From positions 3,139,795-3,203,794 of the forward strand of contig NZ_LR733275.1 in the NCBI RefSeq assembly GCF_902506415.1: a DNA stretch of 64,000 nucleotides, read 5' to 3'. Under the pieces are notes generated by a model. It saw nothing but the letters and a program-made list of their open reading frames with translations, did not search any database and was not told the DNA's origin. Source of the stretch: Massilia sp. 9I (lineage in GTDB: Bacteria > Pseudomonadota > Gammaproteobacteria > Burkholderiales > Burkholderiaceae_D). The position numbers were made by a program, and so were the translations under genes. The stretch's first letter is position 1. Every line of letters starts with the position of its first letter. Positions 1-9,652 of the stretch are shown here, piece after piece.

Positions 1-1202
1 ATCGCGATGCCGCCGCCCAGCGCCTTGACGCGCTCGATGTTGGCCGGGCTGATGGTTTCGCAGTGGTCGAACATCCAGTGCAGGCCGTTGAAGGGAATCT
101 CGCGGTTGATCTTCTCGAACACGTCCAGCATGCGGCTGATCGATTCGTCGTAGGTGGCGTGCAGGCGGAAAGGCCAGCGCTCGCTCACCAGGTGGCGCAC
201 CACCTTTTCGAGTTCGCCTTCCATGCCTTCGGCCAGCTCGGGACGCGGCTCGAGGAAGTCCTCGAAGTCGGCGGCCGAGAACACCAGCATTTCGCCGGCG
301 CCGTTGTGGCGGTAGTAGTCGCTGCCCTGCCCCGGCGTCACCATGCCGGTCCAGCGCTGGAAGTCCTCCAGCTCCTGGCCCTTGTTCTGGGTGAACAGGT
401 TGTAGGCGATGCGGATGGTGAGCTGTTCGGCGCGGTCGAGTTCCTCGATGACGTTGTAGTCCTCAGGGTAGTTCTGGAAGCCGCCGCCGGCGTCGATCGC
501 GCTGGTGATGCCGAGCCGATTCAGCTCGCGCATGAACTGGCGCGTCGAATTTACCTGCAGGTCGTAGGGCAGCTTCGGGCCCTTGGCGAGGGTCGCGTAC
601 AGGATCATCGCGTTGGGCCGTGCGATCAGCATGCCGGTCGGGTTACCGCTGGCGTCGCGCTGGATCTCGCCACCCGGCGGGTTCGGCGTGTCCTTCGTAT
701 AGCCGACGGCGCGCAGCGCGGCGCGGTTGAGCAGCGCGCGGTCGTACAGGTGCAGGATGAATACCGGGGTGTCGGGCGCGGCGGCATTGATTTCTTCCAG
801 CGTCGGCATGCGCTTCTCGGCGAACTGGAATTCGTTCCAGCCGCCGACCACGCGCACCCACTGCGGATTCGGGGTGCGCAGGGCTTGTTCCTTCAGCATG
901 CGCAGGGCGTCGGCGAGCGAGGGCAAGCCTTCCCAGCGCAGCTCGAGGTTGTAGTTCAGGCCACCACGGATCAGGTGCAGGTGCGAGTCGTTCAGGCCCG
1001 GGATCACGGTGCGGCCGTTCAGGTCGATGACCTGGCTGCCGGCCTGGTGGTGACGCATCACGTGCTCGCGGTCGCCCACGGCGAGGAAACGGCCGTTCTG
1101 GATGGCGACCGCGCTGGCGGCGGGCTGCGCGCGGTCGAGGGTGGCGAACCTGCCGTTGACGAGGATGAGCGGCGCTGCGGCCTGGGTGATTTGCGCTTGC
1201 AT
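1..1202 (-). CDS. YtcJ-like metal-dependent amidohydrolase, 3' end outside window
   Basis: Reading down from an ATG at 1202, preceded by AGGAG at 8 nt spacing, the frame stays open to the window edge for 400 codons. The protein has no signal peptide. An N-terminal beta-sandwich segment (about residues 1-65) leads into VIPGLNDSHLHL, the usual amidohydrolase metal-ligand HxH entry, and later the Asp/His segments typical of the amidohydrolase_3 (YtcJ) group, which is usually 550-650 residues; about one third is therefore missing. It probably hydrolyses a C-N bond in a small amide or cyclic substrate in the cytoplasm; the substrate cannot be deduced. It is the third gene of a minus-strand run after the XapX and isochorismatase-like genes, separated from the latter by 61 bp containing a GC-rich hairpin. 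Confidence 0.85.
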   Translation of the reverse strand, partial: MQAQITQAAAPLILVNGRFATLDRAQPAASAVAIQNGRFLAVGDREHVMRHHQAGSQVIDLNGRTVIPGLNDSHLHLIRGGLNYNLELRWEGLPSLADALRMLKEQALRTPNPQWVRVVGGWNEFQFAEKRMPTLEEINAAAPDTPVFILHLYDRALLNRAALRAVGYTKDTPNPPGGEIQRDASGNPTGMLIARPNAMILYATLAKGPKLPYDLQVNSTRQFMRELNRLGITSAIDAGGGFQNYPEDYNVIEELDRAEQLTIRIAYNLFTQNKGQELEDFQRWTGMVTPGQGSDYYRHNGAGEMLVFSAADFEDFLEPRPELAEGMEGELEKVVRHLVSERWPFRLHATYDESISRMLDVFEKINREIPFNGLHWMFDHCETISPANIERVKALGGGIA

Positions 1203-1228
1203 GATTCGGCTCCTGGCTGGGTGGTGTG

Positions 1229-1250
1229 CGGTCCGCCGCCGGGCGGACCG
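1229..1250 (-). terminator. GC-rich hairpin between hydrolase genes
   Basis: Perfect 9-bp stem CGGTCCGCC/GGCGGACCG with a GCCG tetraloop lies in the 61-bp gap between two co-directional genes. No T-tract follows on either strand, so it could be a weak attenuator or an mRNA processing/stability hairpin rather than a full terminator. Confidence 0.4.
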
Positions 1251-1263
1251 TGTGCGTCTGGGC

Positions 1264-1956
1264 TTAGCGGACCGGTGCGGGGACCGGGGCCAGGACTTCG
1301 TTCGCGCCCTGGTTGCGGGCCGGCGCCTTGTGGACCATGGTGTAGGCGTAGTCCACGCCCATGCCGTAGGCGCCCGAGTGCTCGGTGACGATCTTGATCA
1401 CGGCGTCATAGGTGTCGCGGTGCGCCCAGTCGCGCTGCCATTCCAGCAGGACTTGCTGCCAGGTGACCGGCACCACGCCGGCCTGCACCATGCGCTGCAT
1501 CGCGAAATCGTGGGCGTCCTTCGAGGTGCCGCCCGAAGCGTCGGCCACCATGTAGATCTCGTACTCGCCTTCCAGCATGGCGCACAGGGCGAAGGTGGTG
1601 TTGCAGACTTCGGTCCACAGTCCCGCCACGATGACCTTCTTGCGGCCGTTGGCTTTCAGCGCGTCGCGGACCTTCTGGTCATCCCAGGAGTTCATCGAGG
1701 TGCGCTCCAGGATCGCGTGGTTCGGGAACACGTCCAGGATTTCGGGGTAGGTGCGGCCGGAGAAGGATTCGGTCTCGACGGTGGTGATGATGGTCGGGAT
1801 GTCGAAGGCCTTGGCTGCCTTGGCCAGGCCGACCACGTTGTTCTTCAGGGTCTGGCGGTCGATCGACTGCACACCGAAGGCCATTTGCGGCTGGTGGTCG
1901 ATGATGATCAGCTGCGAGTTTTCCGGGGTCAGGACTTCCAGTTTTGCGTTGCTCAT
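1264..1956 (-). CDS. Isochorismatase-like cysteine hydrolase (YcaC-type)
   Basis: 230 residues, ATG preceded by AAGGAGAA. The catalytic triad of the cysteine hydrolase family is visible: Asp in LIIIDHQ near residue 21, a central Lys region (NGRKKVIVAGLWTE) and the nucleophile Cys in WTEVCNT around residue 118. The sequence resembles YcaC-type hydrolases rather than true isochorismatases, and has a longer C-terminal tail of about 30 residues. Family members cleave amides or vinyl ethers; the natural substrate is unknown. It lies 39 bp downstream of the XapX gene and upstream of the YtcJ-like amidohydrolase, so the three probably form one operon, perhaps for degrading a nitrogenous compound (inference). 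Confidence 0.9.
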   Translation of the reverse strand: MSNAKLEVLTPENSQLIIIDHQPQMAFGVQSIDRQTLKNNVVGLAKAAKAFDIPTIITTVETESFSGRTYPEILDVFPNHAILERTSMNSWDDQKVRDALKANGRKKVIVAGLWTEVCNTTFALCAMLEGEYEIYMVADASGGTSKDAHDFAMQRMVQAGVVPVTWQQVLLEWQRDWAHRDTYDAVIKIVTEHSGAYGMGVDYAYTMVHKAPARNQGANEVLAPVPAPVR

Positions 1957-1995
1957 GACGTTCTCCTTCAGTAAGTGTTGGACTGCGTTTGGACT

Positions 1996-2241
1996 TCAGT
2001 TCTTGCTATCGTCTTTGGCGTTCGGCACGCCGGTAATGCGGGGCTGGCATTCGCTGGCGAACCAGGCTTTGGTGATCGGCGTGCCTTCGATCACGCGTTT
2101 GGCGACCGGGACCACCTGTTCGCCGATCAGCATGCCGAGCAGGCCGACCAGGGCGATTGCCGGCGGGGCCGGCGAGCGGACGTTGATCAGTCCGTAGACC
2201 AGGCCGGCGAGGATGCCGGCGCCGAGGGAAATCAGGTACAT
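1996..2241 (-). CDS. XapX domain small membrane protein
   Basis: 81 residues with AAGGAG in front of ATG. The first half contains two hydrophobic segments (about residues 3-20 and 27-45) with a Gly-rich turn and the motif VRSPAPPAIALVGLLGMLIG characteristic of the XapX/DUF1427 family. The family is often found next to hydrolase and amidohydrolase genes, as here, but its biochemical role is not known. It is the first gene of the three-gene minus-strand hydrolase operon. A long AT-rich palindrome lies about 150 bp upstream. Confidence 0.8.
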   Translation of the reverse strand: MYLISLGAGILAGLVYGLINVRSPAPPAIALVGLLGMLIGEQVVPVAKRVIEGTPITKAWFASECQPRITGVPNAKDDSKN

Positions 2242-2388
2242 GATCTGCTCCTTGCTCTGCGTGAAAATAATCGAACGCTTCGATGCTTATGGAACAGTGC
2301 TTCCGTTCTCCTTAGCGCCCGTGTCTTTGCTGCGATGGAGTCATTATGCGTGGCTAAAACGGAAATGAAAAACGGATAATTTGCAGTT

Positions 2389-2413
2389 ATATAATCGAAA
2401 TTTTCGAATATAT
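2389..2413. promoter_or_regulatory. 25-bp AT-rich palindrome, candidate operator
   Basis: A 25-bp near-perfect palindrome with core TCGAAATTTTCGA; only one symmetric pair and the central base fail to match. It stands out in an AT-rich stretch inside GC-rich DNA, upstream of the XapX-hydrolase operon and downstream of the convergent end of no other gene (both flanking genes are on the minus strand). It is probably a repressor or activator binding site for the hydrolase operon. No clear -35/-10 pair could be assigned next to it. Confidence 0.5.
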
Positions 2414-2458
2414 GTTTTGACAGGAGATGCCCCGCATAGCATGCGCCTGAAATGACAA

Positions 2459-2478
2459 CGGGCGCCATAGGGCGCCCG
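2459..2478 (-). terminator. Hairpin downstream of exported amidohydrolase
   Basis: CGGGCGCC/GGCGCCCG 8-bp stem with an ATAG loop, 25 bp past the stop of the amidohydrolase at 2504. The following minus-strand bases (CGTTGTCATTTC) are only mildly T-rich, so it is a plausible but not canonical intrinsic terminator. Confidence 0.5.
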
Positions 2479-2503
2479 CAGGAGGAAGAGTCGATTGGGT
2501 GGA

Positions 2504-3793
2504 TCAGGGCACGTTGCGCTTGACCACGTTACCGCCCAGGATCACCACCGCCGGGGCTTCCAGCAGCTGCACGTTGACGGTCGGGTCGCCCTGCACCGCC
2601 ACCATGTCGGCGAAGCGGCCGGCCTCGACGATGCCGACGTCCTTGCGGTCCAGTGCTTCGGAGGCATTGATGGTCGCAGCCTGGATCGCCTGCAGCGGCG
2701 TCATGCCGTACTTCACCATCACCGCGAACTGCTTGGCGTTGCCACCGTGCGGGTGCACGCCGGCGTCGGTGCCGAACACCATCTTCACGCCGGCCGCATG
2801 CGCCTTCTTGAAGTTCTGGCGCTGGATCTCCGTCACCTCGCGGTCCTTGCGCAGGTTGTCTTCCAGTACGCCGTTTTTCTTGCCCTCGGCCGCGGTGTAG
2901 TCGCCGTTGTAGATGTCCATCGACAGCCAGGCGCCATGTTTCTTGGCGAGCGCGATCCCCTCGTCGTCGATCAGGCTGGCGTGCTCGATGGTGGTGACGC
3001 CGGCGCGGATCGCATCCTTGATGCCGGCCGCGCCGTGGGCGTGGGCCGCCACCTTCAGGCCCCACTGGGCCGCCTCTTCCACCGCGGCGCGCAGTTCGGC
3101 GTAGTTCATCTGCTGCTGGCCGGGCTCGGTGTTACGCGAGAACACGCCGCCGGTGGCGCAGACCTTGATCACCTGGGCGCCATACTTGCGCAGCGCGCGT
3201 ACCGACTTGCGCACCGCGTCCGGGCCGTCGGCGTTGTACGGGTTCTTCTCTTCCATCGAGGGCGGGAAGTAGGTGCTATCGCAGTGGCCGCCGGTGGCGC
3301 CGAAGGACCAGGCCGCAGGAACGATACGCGGGCCGCGCACCTTGCCGGCGGCGATCGCCTGGCTCAGGCCGACGTCGTTCCAGTCCGACGCGCCGACGTT
3401 GCGCACGGTGGTGAAGCCGGCGTCCAGGGTCTTGCCGGCGTGGGCCACGGCCAGGGCCGACCAGAAGCGGTCGTTGTATTCGAGGCCGGTGTAGCCGCCG
3501 TAGGTGGGGTCGGAATCGAGGTGGACGTGCATGTCGATCAGGCCCGGCACCAGGGTCATGCCCGGCAGGGCGATACGCTCGCCGTCGCCGCCGCCAGCTG
3601 CGCCGGCATTCGGCTTGATGCTGACGACGCGGCCGTCGCGCACCAGGATTTCCGGGTTCTGCACCATGCGGCCGGTGCGCACGTCGAGCAGGCGGTCGGC
3701 GGTGATGGTGACGTCGGCGGCCTGGGCGGTGGACCAGCTCAGGGCGGCCAGGCAAGACAGGGCGATACGCGACAGGGCATGGGTGCGATTCAA
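2504..3793 (-). CDS. Exported amidohydrolase (imidazolonepropionase/Xaa-Pro dipeptidase-like), TTG start
   Basis: 429 residues. The only reasonable start is TTG at 3793, with GGAGG 7 nt upstream; it puts a classical signal peptide at the N-terminus (hydrophobic core, AQA cleavage near residue 25), so the enzyme acts in the periplasm or outside. Metal ligands of the amidohydrolase_1 fold are visible: HVHLD near residue 90, a Lys in VIKVCATGG, later His residues in VAAHAHG and TTIEHASL, and Asp in VFGTDAGVHPHGG. This profile matches exported Xaa-Pro dipeptidase/organophosphate-acid-anhydrolase-like amidohydrolases; the substrate is not predictable. Monocistronic, with hairpin signals on both sides. 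Confidence 0.88.
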   Translation of the reverse strand: MNRTHALSRIALSCLAALSWSTAQAADVTITADRLLDVRTGRMVQNPEILVRDGRVVSIKPNAGAAGGGDGERIALPGMTLVPGLIDMHVHLDSDPTYGGYTGLEYNDRFWSALAVAHAGKTLDAGFTTVRNVGASDWNDVGLSQAIAAGKVRGPRIVPAAWSFGATGGHCDSTYFPPSMEEKNPYNADGPDAVRKSVRALRKYGAQVIKVCATGGVFSRNTEPGQQQMNYAELRAAVEEAAQWGLKVAAHAHGAAGIKDAIRAGVTTIEHASLIDDEGIALAKKHGAWLSMDIYNGDYTAAEGKKNGVLEDNLRKDREVTEIQRQNFKKAHAAGVKMVFGTDAGVHPHGGNAKQFAVMVKYGMTPLQAIQAATINASEALDRKDVGIVEAGRFADMVAVQGDPTVNVQLLEAPAVVILGGNVVKRNVP

Positions 3794-3870
3794 GTGCTAC
3801 CTCCGGTGGGCGTTATGGATTTGACAGGTAGCAACTTTATACCGGGATATGCATGGGCACGGCAAGTCCT

Positions 3871-3902
3871 AAAGAAAAACGCCGCATCGCTGCGGCGTTT
3901 TT
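3871..3902 (-). terminator. Intrinsic terminator of the T2SS operon
   Basis: An 11-bp perfect stem AAAAACGCCGC/GCGGCGTTTTT with a six-base loop (ATCGCT) ends 3 bp before the gspC stop; on the minus strand the stem is followed by TTTTTCTTT. This is the strongest terminator in this part of the window and marks the end of the twelve-gene gsp operon. T-tracts occur on both sides, so it may act in both directions. Confidence 0.88.
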
Positions 3903-3904
3903 GC

Positions 3905-4648
3905 TTACTGGACCTGGGAGGGCTGGTTCACCGGGCTCCCTACCGCACGGGTGGGCGGCGGCATCTGCACCTGGTTCGGCGGCGGCGGGTTCTGGCCTTG
4001 CTGCTGGTTGGGCTGGCCGGGCACGTTGCCATCCGCGTTCGGTTCCGGCACATAACCTGCCGGGATCGCGTTCTCCGGGGTGGTCGGCGTGCCGCCCGGT
4101 GGGCCGCCTGCCGGCGGCACCGATTGCATGGTCGGCGGCGCAGCGACGACACCCGGCGAAGTCTGGGGCTCGACACCCGGCGCCGGCGCGACGGCGACCG
4201 GCTGGTGCCCTGCCCCCGGCGGGGTGGCCATGCCGCCCATCTGGCCGGAGGCGCCGGTATCCGGCGCCAGGTCGACCCGTTTCATCACGCCGCCTTCGGA
4301 CAGCATGATGTAGCGCGGGTGCACTTCGGCCACCGTCACGCCCGGCACGATCTCGCGGCCGATGCGCACCGCTTTCGGTGGCGAGCCTTCGGCCACCAGG
4401 ATCACGGCGCTGGCGGGGCCGGCGGAAATGACGCCGGTGAGCTGGTAGTTGGAGATCGCCACCGCGGTCGGCTGGCCGCCGAACAGGTAGGCGGCAGCCT
4501 CCGGGCTCGGCTCGGCCTGCGCCACCACGGGCGGCGGCGCCAGCGGACGCTGCTCGGGCTTGTACAGCTGCAGGAACCAGTAGGCGATCGAGGCCACCAG
4601 CAGGATCAGCGCGAGCAGGGTGAAAAGGAGAGGCAAACGCTTGTTCAT
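3905..4648 (-). CDS. gspC: T2SS inner-membrane clamp protein GspC, PDZ-less with Pro-rich tail
   Basis: 247 residues from the ATG at 4648. A short cytoplasmic start and one transmembrane helix (about 5-22) precede a periplasmic linker, then a homology-region-like beta domain (about residues 60-130: AISNYQLTGVISAG...AVRIGREIVPGVTVAEVHPRYIMLSEGG). That domain normally binds the N0 domain of the GspD secretin, linking inner and outer membrane parts. There is no PDZ or coiled-coil domain after it; instead about 110 residues rich in Pro, Gly, Gln and Asn. It is the last gene of the operon, directly after gspF, followed by a terminator. Identification rests on domain layout and context, since GspC is poorly conserved. 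Confidence 0.85.
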   Translation of the reverse strand: MNKRLPLLFTLLALILLVASIAYWFLQLYKPEQRPLAPPPVVAQAEPSPEAAAYLFGGQPTAVAISNYQLTGVISAGPASAVILVAEGSPPKAVRIGREIVPGVTVAEVHPRYIMLSEGGVMKRVDLAPDTGASGQMGGMATPPGAGHQPVAVAPAPGVEPQTSPGVVAAPPTMQSVPPAGGPPGGTPTTPENAIPAGYVPEPNADGNVPGQPNQQQGQNPPPPNQVQMPPPTRAVGSPVNQPSQVQ

Positions 4649-4671
4649 GGCTTCCTTGTTGTTATTCTCGT

Positions 4672-5892
4672 TCAGCGCACCAGCTGGTTGATCTCGATGA
4701 TCGGCATCAGGACCGCCAGCACGATCAGGAGCACCACCAGGCCCATGGCCAGGATCAGCACCGGCTCCAGCAGGCCGGCGATGGTGAGCGTGCGGCGCTC
4801 CAGGTCGGCCTGCTGCGAGTTGGCGGCGCGCTCGAGCATGGCGGGCAGCTCGCCGGTGATTTCGCCGGCGCGGATCATGTGCACCAGCATCGGCGGGAAG
4901 TGCTTCTGGGCCGACAGCGCGCGCGCCAGGCTCACGCCTTCGCGCACGCTGGCGGTCGCCTGGTCGACCAGTTCGGCCATCGCCACATTCGACAGGGTGT
5001 CGCGGCTGGTCTCGAGCGCGCGCAGGATCGGCACGCCGGAACCGGTGGTGATTGCCAGCGTGCTGGCGAAGCGCGCCGTGTTCAGGCTGCGCTCGAACTT
5101 GCCGTACACGGGGGCGTTCAGCAGCCAGGTATGCCAGCGCCGCTTGAGGTCGGGGTTGCGCAGCGCGCGCCGCCACATCCAGAATGCGCCGACCAGCAGG
5201 ATCGCGACGTAGATGCCGTAGGCCCGCACGAAGTCGGAAATCGCCAGCATCATCACGGTGAGGAAGGGCAGCTTCTGCTTGGTGTTGGCGAACACGGAGA
5301 CGATCTGCGGCACCACGTAGGTGAGCAGGAAGATGACGATGGCGAAGGCCACCACGGTGACGATCGCCGGGTAGGTGAAGGCCAGGCGCACCTTCTGCAC
5401 CAGGGCGTTGCGGCGTTCGATGTAGTCGGCCAGGCGCGACAGCACACGCGCCAGCTGGCCGATCTGCTCGCCCGACGAGACCAGGGCGCGGTAGATCTCG
5501 GCGAAGTCGCGCGGATGGCGCGACAGCGCGCTGGAAAAGGACACGCCGCCCATCACTTCGGAGCGGATCGAGGCGATCAGGTCGCGCACGTAGGGCCGCT
5601 CGGCCTGTTCCAGCAGCGCGGTGAAGGCCTGCTCCAGCGGCAGGCCGGCTTCCAGCAGGCTGGCCAGCTGGCGCGTGAACAGGGCCAGCTCGACCTGCGA
5701 CAGGCGCTCGCCCAGGCCGCGCGAGCGCGCCACGCCCGCTTCGTCCACCTGGGCCGCAATCATCTCCACACTCAGAGGCGTGAGGCCCTGCACGCGCAGG
5801 TCGGCGCGCGCCGAGCGCGGGCTGTCGGCGTTGACCACGCCCTTCTTGGTGGCGCCGCCCGCGTCGACGGCTTCGTAGCGAAATGCCGGCAT
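4672..5892 (-). CDS. gspF: T2SS inner-membrane platform protein GspF
   Basis: 406 residues, the usual GspF length. The N-terminus (MPAFRYEAVDAGGATKKG) is typical, followed by two repeated T2SSF cytoplasmic domains (about 65-190 and 270-390), each ending in hydrophobic membrane segments (for example VVAFAIVIFLLTYVVPQIV and the C-terminal LLEPVLILAMGLVVLLIVLAVLMPI). GspF forms the membrane platform that couples GspE ATP hydrolysis to pseudopilus growth. It starts 9 bp after the gspE stop and ends 23 bp before gspC. Confidence 0.97.
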   Translation of the reverse strand: MPAFRYEAVDAGGATKKGVVNADSPRSARADLRVQGLTPLSVEMIAAQVDEAGVARSRGLGERLSQVELALFTRQLASLLEAGLPLEQAFTALLEQAERPYVRDLIASIRSEVMGGVSFSSALSRHPRDFAEIYRALVSSGEQIGQLARVLSRLADYIERRNALVQKVRLAFTYPAIVTVVAFAIVIFLLTYVVPQIVSVFANTKQKLPFLTVMMLAISDFVRAYGIYVAILLVGAFWMWRRALRNPDLKRRWHTWLLNAPVYGKFERSLNTARFASTLAITTGSGVPILRALETSRDTLSNVAMAELVDQATASVREGVSLARALSAQKHFPPMLVHMIRAGEITGELPAMLERAANSQQADLERRTLTIAGLLEPVLILAMGLVVLLIVLAVLMPIIEINQLVR

Positions 5893-5901
5893 CGGCTGTC
5901 C

Positions 5902-7323
5902 TTAATCCTTGGTCACGCGCACCAGTTCGGCGCGCGTGGTGGTGCCGTCCCGCAGCCAGCGTTCGCCGTCCTCGCGCATGGTCTTCATGCCGGCCTTTTG
6001 CGCCGTGTCGCGGATCTCGGCTTCCGACGCCTGGTTGTGGATCTGGGCCCGGATTTCCTCATTGGTTTCCAGCAGCTCGTAGACGCCGACCCGGCCGTGG
6101 TAACCGGTGTGGCCGCAGCGTTCGCAGCCCACCGCATGCCAGCCGCTGGCGTCGCTGACCTTGCAGTACACGCAGAGCTTACGCACCAGGCGCTGCGCCA
6201 TCACACCGAGCAGCGACGAGGACAGCAGGAACGGCTCGATGCCCATGTCGAGCAGGCGGGTGACGGCCGAGGCCGCGTCATTGGTGTGCAGGGTCGCCAG
6301 CACCAGGTGGCCCGTAAGCGAAGCCTGGACCGCGATCTGCGCCGTTTCCAGGTCGCGGATCTCGCCGATCATGATCACGTCCGGGTCCTGGCGCAGGATG
6401 GCGCGCAGGGCCTTGGCGAAGGTCATGTCGATGCGGGCGTTGACCTGGGTCTGGCCGACACCGTTGAGGTCGTATTCGATCGGGTCTTCCACCGTCATGA
6501 TGTTGGTGGTGGCCGCGTTCAGGCGCGACAGCGCCGCGTACAGCGTGGTGGTTTTACCGGAACCGGTCGGGCCGGTCACCAGCACGATGCCGTGCGGCTG
6601 GTTGATCAGGCGGTCGAACTGCGGCAGCAGCTCCGGGCTCATGCCCAGGTGCGACAGGTCGAGGCGGCCGGCTTCCTTATCGAGCAGGCGCAGCACCGCG
6701 CGCTCACCGTGCCCGGTCGGCAGGGTCGAGACGCGTACGTCGACCGGTTTGCCGCCGATGCGCAGGGTGATGCGGCCGTCCTGCGGCAGGCGCTTCTCGG
6801 CGATGTCGAGCTGCGACATGATCTTGATACGCGAGATCAGCGACGCGTGGATCGCTTTCCTGGGGCGCACGATGTCGCGCAGCGCGCCGTCGACGCGGAA
6901 GCGCACCACCGAGGTCTGTTCGAAGGGCTCGATGTGGATGTCGGACGCGCCTTCGCGCAGCGACTGCGTGAGCAGCGCGTTGATCATGCGGATGACGGGT
7001 GCGTCATCCGAGGATTCCAGCAGGTCTTCGATGGCCGGCACGTCCTGCAGCAGCCGGGTGAGGTCGAGGTCGGCGTCGAACTCGTCCACCACCTGCGAGG
7101 CGTCGCCGCCGGAGCCGGCATAGGCCTTGGCGATGGCCTCGTCGAGCTCGCCGCGCTCGAGGCGGCGCAGGGTGATGCGGCCGAAACGGCGCGAGACTTC
7201 CGCGATGGCGGCAGGGGCGGTGGCACCGGAGACCAGCACCTCGATGGCCTGGCCCGGTTCGTCCCCGCCGCGCGCCAGCACGCCGTGATCACGGGCGAAG
7301 GCGAAAGGCAACAAATTGTTCAT
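5902..7323 (-). CDS. gspE: T2SS cytoplasmic ATPase GspE
   Basis: 473 residues. Walker A GPTGSGKT at 251-258, Asp box and Walker B region around 280-321 ([12 protein letters not shown]), His box in LATLHTNDA about 342-350, and a compact zinc tetracysteine C384-x2-C387 / C400-x2-C403. An N-terminal domain of about 100 residues would bind GspL. The enzyme powers pseudopilus assembly in the cytoplasm. It lies 7 bp downstream of gspD and 9 bp upstream of gspF, consistent with strong co-transcription. Confidence 0.97.
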   Translation of the reverse strand: MNNLLPFAFARDHGVLARGGDEPGQAIEVLVSGATAPAAIAEVSRRFGRITLRRLERGELDEAIAKAYAGSGGDASQVVDEFDADLDLTRLLQDVPAIEDLLESSDDAPVIRMINALLTQSLREGASDIHIEPFEQTSVVRFRVDGALRDIVRPRKAIHASLISRIKIMSQLDIAEKRLPQDGRITLRIGGKPVDVRVSTLPTGHGERAVLRLLDKEAGRLDLSHLGMSPELLPQFDRLINQPHGIVLVTGPTGSGKTTTLYAALSRLNAATTNIMTVEDPIEYDLNGVGQTQVNARIDMTFAKALRAILRQDPDVIMIGEIRDLETAQIAVQASLTGHLVLATLHTNDAASAVTRLLDMGIEPFLLSSSLLGVMAQRLVRKLCVYCKVSDASGWHAVGCERCGHTGYHGRVGVYELLETNEEIRAQIHNQASEAEIRDTAQKAGMKTMREDGERWLRDGTTTRAELVRVTKD

Positions 7324-7330
7324 GGTCTGC

Positions 7331-9652
7331 TTATTTCTGGTTCGATGGCGTCACCGGGCGGAACTGCGAAGCGGGCTGCGCCGGCTGGTTCGGCGGCACG
7401 CCCTGGCCGCTGGCCGCGCCCGGCGCAGCGCCGGCTGCCGGCGCCGTCTGCACTGGCGCGGTCGCCATGGTGCCGCCGACCGGCGGCTGGCCATTGGTCA
7501 GCGGCGGCAGGGCCGGCACGCCGAGGTTGCGCATCAGGACGGTCTCGTCCTGAGAGGCCTGGCCCGACGCGCCGGCGGCGCGCATGTAGTCGTAACGGTC
7601 CATGGCCAGCGCATTCGATGCTTCTTTGCTGCGCACCACTACCGGGCGCAGGAACACCATCAGGTTGGTCTTGACCCGACTGCGGGTGCGGTACTTGAAC
7701 AGGTTGCCCAGCACCGGGATGTCGCCCAGGCCGCGTACTTTCTCTTGGCCATCGCCCTCGGTATCCTCGATCAGGCCGCCGAGCACGATGATCTGGCCGT
7801 CGTCGGCCAGCACATTGCTTTCGATCGCGCGCACGTTGGTGGTCAGGCCCGATGCCGCGGTGCGGGTGGACGGGTCGACGCTCGAGTTTTCGTGGTAGAT
7901 CGCCATCTTGATCGTACCGCCTTCCGAGATCTGCGGGCGTACCTTGAGCAGCAGGCCGACGTCGCGGCGGTCGACCGTCTGGAACGGATTGCCGCCGCCG
8001 GTAGCGGCCGTGGTCGTGTACGAACCCGTAATGATCGGGACGTTCTGGCCGACCTTGATCGTCGCCAGCTCGTTGTCCAGTGTGATCATGTTCGGTGTCG
8101 ACAAGATGTTGGCGTTGCCATCGTTTTCAAGGGCGCGCGCCACCGCGCCCAGGCCAAGCTCGCCGCCGACCTGGCGGAACAGGCCGAAGGTCAGGCCGCC
8201 CGGCACGGTCGGCACCGAGGTGCCCGACAGGCCGGTGCTGGCAGCCGCGGCCAGGTTGACGATGCTGCTGCCCTGGGCGCCGCCGGTGAAATTCTGGATG
8301 CCGCCGACACGGTACTTGCTGTCGCTGTCGCCGGAGGCGCCGATCCACTGCACGCCGAACTCGGAGGCCTTGTTGGAAGTCACTTCGACCACCAGCGCCT
8401 CGATGTAGACCTGGGCGCGGCGCACGTCGAGCTGGTCGATGACGCTGCGCAAGTTGCGGTAGACCGCATCCGGCGCGGTGATGATCAGGCTGTTGGTCGA
8501 GGCGTCGGCCTGGATGAAGCCGGAACCCTGGCCGCCGCCGGCGCCGCCCGCGGTGAGCTGGCTCTGCTGGCCATAGGTGTTGCCGGTGCCGGCCATGCCG
8601 GTGCTGCTCTGCTGGCCCTGCTGGCCGCCGAGGCCGCCCTGGCCGCTGCCGGTGGTGGATCCGGCCTGGATCGAGCCGCCCGAGGTGCCCTGCTGCTGCA
8701 CCGGCACCGCCGACGCGTCCTGCGACACCACGGCGCGCAGGGTCTGGGCCACGCGGCTGGCGTCAGCGTTCTTCAGATAGACGACGTGGATATTGCCTTG
8801 CGACGATGTCTGCTGGTCGAGGCGGGCGATCAGCGACTTGGCCAGGTTGGCGCGCGCCTGCGAGGGCGCGCGGATCACGACGGAATTGGTGCGCGGATCG
8901 GCCAGCACGGTGACGCGGCCCGAGTCGCCACCGGCCGCCGGTTCCATCAGGCGGGTAACGAGGGCGGCGACGTCGGAGGCGATCGCATTGCGGATCGGGA
9001 TCACGTCGAGGTCGGCCGCCACCGGGGTATCAAGCGCGCCGATGATCTTGGCCAGGCGGCGCAGGTTGTCGGCGTAATCGGTGATGACCAGGGTGTTGTT
9101 GCCCGGGTTCGCCATGATGGAATTGTTCGGCGAGATCAGCGGACGCAGCACGGCGGTGAGATTCGCCGCCGATTCGTAGGACAGATAAAACACCTGGGTC
9201 GCGATCTGGTCGCCGGTGGCGCGGCTGGCGCGCACGCCGCCGACCTGGGTCGGCGAGGACTGGGCCTTGGCTTCCGCTTCCGGCACCACCTTGGCATAGC
9301 CGTCGCCGCTGGTGACCACCGCATAGCCCTGCAGGCGCAGCGTCGAGGTGAGCAGGGCAAAGGCCTGGGTCTTGGTCAGCGACTTTTCCGACACCAGGGT
9401 GAGGGTGCCCTTGACGCGCGGGTCGATGATGAAGGTCATGCCGGTGTAGTGGCCGATCGCCTTGATCACCGATTCGATATCGGCGTTGACGAAGCTCAGC
9501 GCCGCGGCGTTCGCACTGTCCTGGGCCCAGGCCGGCGCGACCGGCACGGTGGTCGCGGCGAAGCAGCACAGCATGGCGCCAGCGGCGAGGCGGCGCAAGG
9601 CAGGCAGGCGCAGGGTCTTGTGGGCGACGATGGTACGGGTATTGTTGGTCAT
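7331..9652 (-). CDS. gspD: T2SS outer-membrane secretin GspD
   Basis: 773 residues. A signal peptide ending in AWAQ (about residue 44) is followed by N0 ([22 protein letters not shown]), N1-N3 ring domains, a Gly/Gln/Ser-rich insertion in N3 around 320-375, and the C-terminal secretin barrel with [11 protein letters not shown] and [15 protein letters not shown] signatures. About 90 Pro/Ala/Gln-rich residues follow the barrel, where an S-domain for pilotin binding may lie; no gspS was seen. It forms the outer-membrane pore for folded exoproteins. Its ATG overlaps the gspN stop (TAATG), showing translational coupling. Confidence 0.96.
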   Translation of the reverse strand: MTNNTRTIVAHKTLRLPALRRLAAGAMLCCFAATTVPVAPAWAQDSANAAALSFVNADIESVIKAIGHYTGMTFIIDPRVKGTLTLVSEKSLTKTQAFALLTSTLRLQGYAVVTSGDGYAKVVPEAEAKAQSSPTQVGGVRASRATGDQIATQVFYLSYESAANLTAVLRPLISPNNSIMANPGNNTLVITDYADNLRRLAKIIGALDTPVAADLDVIPIRNAIASDVAALVTRLMEPAAGGDSGRVTVLADPRTNSVVIRAPSQARANLAKSLIARLDQQTSSQGNIHVVYLKNADASRVAQTLRAVVSQDASAVPVQQQGTSGGSIQAGSTTGSGQGGLGGQQGQQSSTGMAGTGNTYGQQSQLTAGGAGGGQGSGFIQADASTNSLIITAPDAVYRNLRSVIDQLDVRRAQVYIEALVVEVTSNKASEFGVQWIGASGDSDSKYRVGGIQNFTGGAQGSSIVNLAAAASTGLSGTSVPTVPGGLTFGLFRQVGGELGLGAVARALENDGNANILSTPNMITLDNELATIKVGQNVPIITGSYTTTAATGGGNPFQTVDRRDVGLLLKVRPQISEGGTIKMAIYHENSSVDPSTRTAASGLTTNVRAIESNVLADDGQIIVLGGLIEDTEGDGQEKVRGLGDIPVLGNLFKYRTRSRVKTNLMVFLRPVVVRSKEASNALAMDRYDYMRAAGASGQASQDETVLMRNLGVPALPPLTNGQPPVGGTMATAPVQTAPAAGAAPGAASGQGVPPNQPAQPASQFRPVTPSNQK

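Noticed and set aside
2495..5212. A 905-codon open frame on the plus strand
   Set aside because: It runs antisense to the amidohydrolase, gspC and gspF genes and encodes His/Arg/Ala/Gly-rich low-complexity sequence. High third-position GC of the real genes keeps this frame open.
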